From: Gemmatimonadaceae bacterium
Lineage (GTDB): Bacteria; Gemmatimonadota; Gemmatimonadetes; Gemmatimonadales; Gemmatimonadaceae
DNA: 64,000 bases
Reading direction: 5' to 3'
Assembly (NCBI GenBank): GCA_019637445.1
Contig: JAHBVS010000001.1
Coordinates: forward strand, 1,213,586 to 1,277,585
Shown here: one piece after another, positions 58,794 to 64,000 of the stretch
Position numbering within the stretch: position 1 is the first letter of the stretch
Layout of the letters: every line of letters starts with the position of its first letter
The notes under the pieces: model-generated
Database searches by the model: none
The model's input: only the letters and a program-made list of their open reading frames with translations
What the model was told of the DNA's origin: nothing
Made by a program: the position numbers and the translations under genes

Positions 58794-59960
58794 GTGCGTC
58801 GCCAGCTTCCGGTCTACTCCCCGATCTCCGCCTCAGCGGTCCTCGCCACGCTCGGCACGCGGGATCTGCGTCCAGTGCTCTCGGACGCGTTGCGGGCACA
58901 GTACGCTGCGCGCGAGGCCGTCCTCACTGCCAGCGGGACCGAGGCACTCACGCTTGCCCTGCGTCTCGCGGTGGCGCGACGCCCCGGAAAGCCCGTGTTG
59001 CTGCCTGGATTCGCCTGCTACGACCTGGTCTCGGCGGCGGTCGGTGCCGGAGCGCCGGTGCGTCTCTATGATCTCGACCCGCACACGCTCACCCCCGATG
59101 CCGCATCTCTGGAGGCGTCACTGGTCGGGGGTGCGGCGGCGCTTGTCGTCGCCCACCTCTTCGGCGTACCGGTACCGCTGGACGCAATGCGCGAAGCCGC
59201 GGATGGTGCCGGCGCGCTGCTGATCGAGGACGCCGCGCAAGCCGTCGGTGGCCGGTGGGATGGCCGTCCACTAGGCAGCGCTGGTGACCTCTCAGTCCTG
59301 AGCTTCGGACGAGGAAAGGGTGAGACCGGCGGCGGTGGTGGGGCACTGCTCGTGCGAGCTGAGGGTGGGCTCGCGGACGCGGCTCGTGGCGCGTTGGCGC
59401 CACCCCCGGCATCGGGCCTGCCGTACAGCGTCAAGCTCGCCTCCCAGTGGGGACTCGGCCGGCCGGCGCTCTTTGCCATCCCGCATGCCATCCCCGGCCT
59501 CCGGCTCGGCGAGACGGTCTATGTGCCGCCGCGCCCGCCGCGCGAGATGCCAGCGGTGGCGGCGAGAGTCCTTGACGTGACGAGGCGGGCGACCGCCGTG
59601 GAGTCATCACATCGCGCAGCGGTCGCGGCGCGGTATCTCGAGGCATTGGGTCCGCTCGCCGCTGGCCGCTCCGTCAGCGTGTTGCCGGGTGCCACCGCAG
59701 GCTGGCTGCGCTTCCCCGTGCTCGTGCAGCCCGACGCGACGCGAGACCGCCGTGGGGCCGCGATTGGCGTGTCTCCTGCCTATCCGCTCCCGTTGCGCGC
59801 GCTGCCTGCGCTGCAACCGCTCCTCGACGCGCAGCCGCAGACTCCCGGTGCGGACCTGCTTGCGCGGGTGTTGCGGACGGTTCCGACGCATAGTCTTCTC
59901 TCCGCGCGTGACGAGGCCTTGTTGATCGAGTGGATGCGAACCGGAGAGGAAATCGGGTGA
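58794..59960 (+). CDS. DegT/DnrJ/EryC1-family aminotransferase
   Basis: This is a 388-residue PLP enzyme of the sugar aminotransferase family, normally transaminating a keto-sugar nucleotide to an amino sugar. Family features are TASGTEALTLALR (45-57), LPGFACYDLV, IEDAAQAVGG (144-153, Asp146 to the pyridine N) and FGRGKGETGGGGGALL with the probable Schiff-base Lys175. The sequence is Gly-rich and divergent around the Lys. The GTG at 58794 is the only sensible start; no good Shine-Dalgarno is present. It pairs with the GT4 gene 13 nt downstream, suggesting the amino sugar is then used in the EPS repeat unit. Confidence 0.82.
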   Translation: MRRQLPVYSPISASAVLATLGTRDLRPVLSDALRAQYAAREAVLTASGTEALTLALRLAVARRPGKPVLLPGFACYDLVSAAVGAGAPVRLYDLDPHTLTPDAASLEASLVGGAAALVVAHLFGVPVPLDAMREAADGAGALLIEDAAQAVGGRWDGRPLGSAGDLSVLSFGRGKGETGGGGGALLVRAEGGLADAARGALAPPPASGLPYSVKLASQWGLGRPALFAIPHAIPGLRLGETVYVPPRPPREMPAVAARVLDVTRRATAVESSHRAAVAARYLEALGPLAAGRSVSVLPGATAGWLRFPVLVQPDATRDRRGAAIGVSPAYPLPLRALPALQPLLDAQPQTPGADLLARVLRTVPTHSLLSARDEALLIEWMRTGEEIG

Positions 59961-59973
59961 TGCGAGGTTGGTT

Positions 59974-61146
59974 GTGATCCGACACATCGGCAGCGCCGCC
60001 CGGGTTCTCTCGGGGAAACGCGGTATCCCCATGCGTCCCGTGCCACCCACGGGACCGCTCCGGATCGCGATGGCCACCGAAACCGTGGGGCTGGGCGGCG
60101 CGGAGACGCTCATCTTGCAGCTCTCGGAGGAGATGAGGCGGCGCGGACACACCGTGATCCCGATCGGGCCAGCCGAGGATGACGGCTGGCTCAACCAGCA
60201 GTTTCTCGGCCAGGGATTCCCGTGGGAGACGTATCACCTTGACCGGCCGATTGACTTTCCGGCCGCGGAGCGGATTGCCGCGCAACTCCGGCGGATTCGC
60301 GCCGACGTCATCCACGGCCACGAGTTCGTGATGGGTGTCTACGGGGCGGCAGCGGGACGAATCGCTGGCGTTCGGCACATCATGACGATGCACGGCAACC
60401 AGCAGATGTTGCAGAAGCTGCAACGTCGTGTCGCCCTGAAGTGGGCGATCGGGCGCTCGGACGCGACGGTCGCTGTCTCATCCGCCACGCGTGACGAGCT
60501 CGTCACGCGCCTCCGGCTCGCGGAGCAGACGGTGCAGGTGGTTCGCAATGGCATTCCGGAGCGGCCGGGCGATGCCACCAAGATTCGCCGGGAGCTTGGG
60601 CTGGGCCAGGATGAACTGCTGGTGCTCGCCGTGGGCAGTCTGATGCTCCGCAAAGGCCATCGCGTCCTGTTGGAGGCGATGACGCTCATCCGGCAGCGCC
60701 ATCCATCACTGCGGTGGCAGGTGGTGATTGCCGGTGAGGGTGAGCAGCGATCAGCCCTCGAGCAGTACATCGCCGAGAATGGACTGGCCGGACAGGCGCG
60801 CCTGCTCGGAAACCGCAATGACGTGCCGGACCTTCAGGCCGCGGCCGACGTCTTTGCGATGCCCTCGCTCTGGGAGGGTCTGCCGCTGGCCATCCTCGAG
60901 GCCATGTTCGCGCGCACGCCACTGATTGCCACCACCGCGTCAGGAATCCCGGAAGCCGTCGACGATGGCGAGCACGGCCTCCTCATTCCACCGGCTGATC
61001 CGGAGGCGCTGGCAAGCGCGCTCCTGCGGCTGCTTCAGGATCCAGCGCTCCGGGAGCGACTGGGTGAGCAAGCCCGCGCGCGTGCGGAGACGGCGTTCAG
61101 CATGATGGCGATGGCCGACGCGTACGAGGCGCTCTATAGAGGGTGA
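59974..61146 (+). CDS. GT4-family glycosyltransferase
   Basis: This 390-residue GT-B retaining glycosyltransferase has an N-terminal domain with GLGGAETLILQLSEEMRRRGH and DVIHGHEF. The C-terminal donor domain has VGSLMLRKGHRVLLEA, the GEGEQR loop, and the E-x7-E signature in MPSLWEGLPLAILEAMFARTP. I choose GTG 59974, since GAGG lies 6 nt upstream; TTG 59968 is an alternative and ATG 60031 a shorter one. It acts on the cytoplasmic face, adding a sugar to the lipid-linked repeat unit. It is terminated by a strong hairpin at 61,159. Confidence 0.9.
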   Translation: MIRHIGSAARVLSGKRGIPMRPVPPTGPLRIAMATETVGLGGAETLILQLSEEMRRRGHTVIPIGPAEDDGWLNQQFLGQGFPWETYHLDRPIDFPAAERIAAQLRRIRADVIHGHEFVMGVYGAAAGRIAGVRHIMTMHGNQQMLQKLQRRVALKWAIGRSDATVAVSSATRDELVTRLRLAEQTVQVVRNGIPERPGDATKIRRELGLGQDELLVLAVGSLMLRKGHRVLLEAMTLIRQRHPSLRWQVVIAGEGEQRSALEQYIAENGLAGQARLLGNRNDVPDLQAAADVFAMPSLWEGLPLAILEAMFARTPLIATTASGIPEAVDDGEHGLLIPPADPEALASALLRLLQDPALRERLGEQARARAETAFSMMAMADAYEALYRG

Positions 61147-61158
61147 GTGACGACGCAA

Positions 61159-61192
61159 AGCGGGGCCGGACGACTGATTGTCCGGCCCCGCT
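61159..61192 (+). terminator. intrinsic terminator after the GT4 gene
   Basis: There is a perfect 13-bp stem AGCGGGGCCGGAC (61159-61171) with its complement at 61180-61192 and an 8-nt loop, followed by CAGTCCTTATTCC. It begins 12 nt after the stop and may also serve the convergent lipoprotein gene. Confidence 0.75.
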
Positions 61193-61240
61193 CAGTCCTT
61201 ATTCCTGCAGCCATGCCGTCGAAGTCTTCGAAGCGGTCAT

Positions 61241-62218
61241 TCAGCGTCGGTCACGATGGTCCCGACCGAACTTCCGCCACTTGGAATGGTGCGACGACTT
61301 CTTCGGACGGTGCGGCGACGTCTTGGCGGTGCAGCCCATCTCGTTGTAGTCCTCGAAGCGGTCCTTCAGCGTGTTGTACGAGGACTGCGTCCCTGGATAC
61401 GCCGCATTGAACGCCGCGATGACTTCGGCCGGCGTGGCAAAACCATAGTTCACATCGGGACTCGACGCGTTCAACAATGCCGCCACGGCGTGGCGACCGA
61501 GAGCGTTCAGGCCGCCGCCACCGTTGGACGCCACCTGCAGCAGGGTCTTGCCGGGGAAGGCGTTGTCGAACACGCGGCTGAAGAGCGTGTTGGGCGAGTA
61601 GCGCGTCCACAACCGCAAGTGCTGCGACTGCTTCCAGAAGCCAGGCGTGCAGCCAGCAAGTGTTGGCGGCGGCGGTAGGGACGGGCGGTTGAAGAACGTC
61701 AGGACTGCACCCTTGCTGCGGTTCGTGTACGCCGTGGCGACGTTTGTGCCCGTCAGCGACGAGAGGCGGAAGCTGTTGAAACCGTGCGTCGAGTCGCGCT
61801 GGATGGAATCCAGCACGGTGCCGCCCGCCAGCACTTCCCTCACGGTCACGAGATCGAACCCGGACCACGCGGGATCGGTTGTGTCCTTACCGTCCCAACC
61901 CGGCGCGTAGTAATGCACTTGGCGACACTCATCGGCCTCAAGCGCGACGGCAGTCGCTGCGCCTCCATTCACCGACACTTCAAAATTCGCGCTCGTGCCC
62001 ACCTTGCAGACCCAGACGCGCCGATACCACAAGGTGGAGTCGGTCTGCAGCTCGCCGTCGACATACGAGGTGACGGTGTCCATCAGGCTGGCCTCAAGGC
62101 CGCGTGGACTGAACTCGGCCGTGTCGACGGCAAGCGGTGCTTCAGTGCAAGCGGACGCGAGGAGCAGTGCTACGATTGGTACTGCCAGGTGCTGAGGACG
62201 ACAGGACAGGGAGTACAT
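61241..62218 (-). CDS. lipoprotein with a CTPGFWK domain
   Basis: This is a 325-residue lipoprotein (lipobox ASAC, Cys24). The N-terminal half is beta-rich with no known motif. About residues 188-285 form a compact domain: GCTPGFWKQSQHLRLW, FPGKTLLQVASNGGGG, NALGRHAVAALLNASS and ATPAEVIAAFNAAY. This CTPG(F/Y)WK pattern recurs in bacterial surface proteins, but I know of no assigned activity. The last 25 residues are strongly basic (KTSPHRPKKSSHHSKWRKFG), suited to binding a polyanion such as an acidic polysaccharide. The ATG has GGAG 6 nt upstream. It lies 133 nt after the polymerase gene on the same strand, inside the EPS region, so a polysaccharide-associated surface role is plausible. Confidence 0.75.
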   Translation of the reverse strand: MYSLSCRPQHLAVPIVALLLASACTEAPLAVDTAEFSPRGLEASLMDTVTSYVDGELQTDSTLWYRRVWVCKVGTSANFEVSVNGGAATAVALEADECRQVHYYAPGWDGKDTTDPAWSGFDLVTVREVLAGGTVLDSIQRDSTHGFNSFRLSSLTGTNVATAYTNRSKGAVLTFFNRPSLPPPPTLAGCTPGFWKQSQHLRLWTRYSPNTLFSRVFDNAFPGKTLLQVASNGGGGLNALGRHAVAALLNASSPDVNYGFATPAEVIAAFNAAYPGTQSSYNTLKDRFEDYNEMGCTAKTSPHRPKKSSHHSKWRKFGRDHRDRR

Positions 62219-62351
62219 CTGTTACTCCGGACCGGTGAGAGGTGGACGTGCAATTCCACCGGCCAACGCAAGACGCGAACCCGAAGAGATGAGTTTAGGC
62301 GCCAAAGTCAACCCATTGCCGAGCAATAAGTTACAGCTCTGACTACGGTTC

Positions 62352-63773
62352 CTAGCCGTCCGTGTGTTGCGGAAACGCGACGGTGTCGACGCTTCGAACC
62401 CTTCCGACTGCACCGGTTGGTGTCACCAGCTTCGAGGCCGACCTGCGCGACGCCGATCGGCGCTTGGCCGGGCTCCGAGTCACGCCCCACAGCGTGCGGT
62501 TGAGGGTCCAGAACACCACGAGCCAGGCCTCGAACAGATTCGCATAGACGAGGTTGGTCAGCATCAGTGCGAGGAACCCAGCCTCGAGGGCGAGCGACAC
62601 CTGGGGCAGGTCAAACAACCGATCGCCGCCACCTATTCGCCACTGTTCCACCGCAGCAGGCGAACGTAGTTGACGATTCTTCAGGAAGAAGTCGAGGTGG
62701 ATCCACATGAACGCGCCGAATCCAACGGCACCGAACTCGGCAAGGACCTGCATGTACGAGTTGTGCAGGTTGTACCCGTAAAACATCGCGGGCACCGGAA
62801 ACAGCTCGAACTGGCCCGGCGCGAAGAAGGAGGCAGCGAACGCGCCGACATTGCCCGCACCGACGCCGAATAGCCAGTGCTCCTTGAACACCAGGAACGC
62901 GGCCGTCCAAAGTTCCCAGCGCTGCTTGCCGGTTCCTTCCGAGTTGCCCTCGCTGAACGACGAGGCGATCTCGTCATAGAAGGCGGCGCCGTCGAAAAAG
63001 AGCATGGCGCCAACGGACACGAGAACCGCGGCGCCCGCGATCACGCCAAGGGTGAGCAACTTCTTCGAGGACCTGAGCCAGATGGCCCCGACGACGATGA
63101 CAAGCGCGAGAAATGCACCGCGCGCCGCTGACGCGACGACGCCCAACACCGAAACCGCACTCAGGGCGAAGAGCAACATTCGATGCGAGCGCTTCTTCGC
63201 ACCCATGGCCAGCCAGTAGCAAATGCCGGCACCCTGGGCCGTCAGGGTTCCATAGCCGTCGAAGTTGCTCATCGAAGGATGCCACGGCACCAGGCCAGCC
63301 GCGGTTCCCCACATCTCCCACCAGAGAAACCGAAATCCGAACATCGCGACGATCGGCAACACAACGCTCGGCGTTCGGATGACGTCGGTCGTCGCGACGG
63401 ACAGGCCCCAGTACAGCAGTAGGATCTTGAGACAATCCACCACGAGGCCGATGTTCGGGGCCACCGGCAGCGCCAGTACGCCCACGACCAACCAAACGAG
63501 GTATGCTGGGAAGAGCACCCAGAGGCGCCCTGCCGCAACGTTCAGTGGGATGCGCGCCAAGAGCAGGATCAACAGCATGAAGTACACGACGGTCGCCAGT
63601 CGCCCGAACGCGGCACCGGCGAATGCAGCGACGAAGTAGTGCGGATCAAACAGCACCGTGAACCAGCCCAGGTAGACCAGCCACACGGGGGGTGTGATTC
63701 GCGCCTTGGGCCGACGCACCTTGGCGGCCCCCGAGGGACCGGTGGCATTGGCCGGCATCGTGGTGGAGACCAT
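62352..63773 (-). CDS. O-antigen ligase/polymerase-like membrane protein (Wzy/WaaL)
   Basis: This 473-residue protein has about 11-12 membrane helices and the Wzy_C-type periplasmic loop between the late helices. That loop contains GTGKQRWELWTAAFLVFKEHWL and then the hallmark NLHNSYMQVLAEFGAVGFG. Such proteins polymerise lipid-linked repeat units or ligate glycans to an acceptor. In an EPS locus with Wzc, Wza and an initiating transferase, polymerase is the likelier role, although no Wzx flippase is visible here. The ATG 63773 has GGGAGG 5 nt upstream and starts one base after the preceding stop. The last 40 residues are basic and cytoplasmic. Confidence 0.88.
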   Translation of the reverse strand: MVSTTMPANATGPSGAAKVRRPKARITPPVWLVYLGWFTVLFDPHYFVAAFAGAAFGRLATVVYFMLLILLLARIPLNVAAGRLWVLFPAYLVWLVVGVLALPVAPNIGLVVDCLKILLLYWGLSVATTDVIRTPSVVLPIVAMFGFRFLWWEMWGTAAGLVPWHPSMSNFDGYGTLTAQGAGICYWLAMGAKKRSHRMLLFALSAVSVLGVVASAARGAFLALVIVVGAIWLRSSKKLLTLGVIAGAAVLVSVGAMLFFDGAAFYDEIASSFSEGNSEGTGKQRWELWTAAFLVFKEHWLFGVGAGNVGAFAASFFAPGQFELFPVPAMFYGYNLHNSYMQVLAEFGAVGFGAFMWIHLDFFLKNRQLRSPAAVEQWRIGGGDRLFDLPQVSLALEAGFLALMLTNLVYANLFEAWLVVFWTLNRTLWGVTRSPAKRRSASRRSASKLVTPTGAVGRVRSVDTVAFPQHTDG

Positions 63774-63774
63774 C

Positions 63775-64000
63775 TCAGCCTCCCGCTGCGACCGGGGCCG
63801 TCACCGCGTCAAGCAGTCGCCGTCTCCAACGCGCGTACCGCGATGGCCCGAGCGTGCTGCGCAGCGACCGGAGGACAAACTCCCGGGGGTGCTGCTTCCA
63901 GGCCAGCCGCGGATCCGCGAGCACGTACTGGCGGGCCGTGTCGGGATCCAAGTCCCCGCGCACCGTGCAGCGGCGCAGGAACCCCACTGACTCGCGGCCG
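63775..64000 (-). CDS. 3' end of a gene running off the window
   Basis: The frame is open from the window edge to a TGA at 63777-63775, so only about 74 C-terminal residues are seen. They are basic and helical (WKQHPREFVLRSLRSTLG, RYARWRRRLLDAV). The stop is 1 nt before the polymerase start, so this is the upstream gene of that operon, probably another EPS biosynthesis protein such as a glycosyltransferase. The fragment is too short to assign. Confidence 0.6.
   Translation of the reverse strand, partial: GRESVGFLRRCTVRGDLDPDTARQYVLADPRLAWKQHPREFVLRSLRSTLGPSRYARWRRRLLDAVTAPVAAGG

Noticed and set aside
62249-62266. Sigma-54-like box (TTGGCC...TTGCA, minus strand) upstream of the CTPGFWK lipoprotein
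   Set aside because: There are 11 nt between the GG and GC elements; functional sigma-54 promoters require 10, and a one-base change abolishes activity.

Overview
The window is GC-rich, densely coded DNA that I read as chromosomal sequence from a member of the Gemmatimonadota. This taxonomic reading is an inference from gene content (many Sec and lipoprotein-secreted peptidases and Ig-like lipoproteins, few Shine-Dalgarno sites, several TANNNT boxes placed for leaderless mRNAs); no database was searched. I see no tRNA, rRNA, CRISPR array, IS element or phage gene.

Region 1 (1-17,950) is mostly housekeeping and catabolism. pdxH is followed by a long minus-strand operon read from 9,202 down to 767: fadI, fadJ, an M14 metallocarboxypeptidase, proline dehydrogenase, a small unknown, rsgA and a TPR protein. 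Divergent from it is glpD with a BNR/Asp-box lipoprotein and a TlpA-type thioredoxin. Then come greA (minus), a DUF3299 protein coupled to an ABC ATPase and an FtsX-like permease, an M28 peptidase and a small membrane protein.

Region 2 (18,018-29,665) holds two giant tandem lipoproteins (1765 and 2074 aa). They share an N-terminal module and then carry different internal repeat families.

Region 3 (29,731-64,000) is an exopolysaccharide (EPS) locus with an NRPS-PKS cluster inside it. EPS genes on the left are a CpsB/YwqE-like PHP phosphatase and a GT2 glycosyltransferase. EPS genes on the right are a Wza-like export protein, a degenerate receiver-GGDEF protein, a Wzc-like BY-kinase, a sigma-54 response regulator with its histidine kinase, an initiating sugar transferase, a DegT/DnrJ aminotransferase, a GT4 glycosyltransferase and a Wzy/WaaL-like polymerase or ligase. 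Between them (32,709-50,421, minus strand) lies a tightly coupled operon: type II thioesterase, A-T-KS-AT, ACP-aminotransferase, C-A-T, TubC-type docking-C-A-T, a TIGR04325-like methyltransferase, two alpha/beta-hydrolase relatives and an SGNH lipoprotein. Seven successive gene junctions overlap by exactly 4 nt. A Sfp-type phosphopantetheinyl transferase (30,587-31,303) can activate the carrier domains.

The most unusual points are these. The KS has Ser where the nucleophilic Cys should be. The assembly line has no release domain. Both A domains of the last modules read as glycine-like. The two hydrolases have Cys and Arg at the nucleophile position, a pairing I associate with exosortase-A EPS loci although no exosortase is in the window. 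Six genes start exactly 6 nt after a TANNNT box. My working hypothesis is that the NRPS-PKS makes a small beta-amino/glycine-rich moiety linked to the surface polysaccharide or to its regulation.
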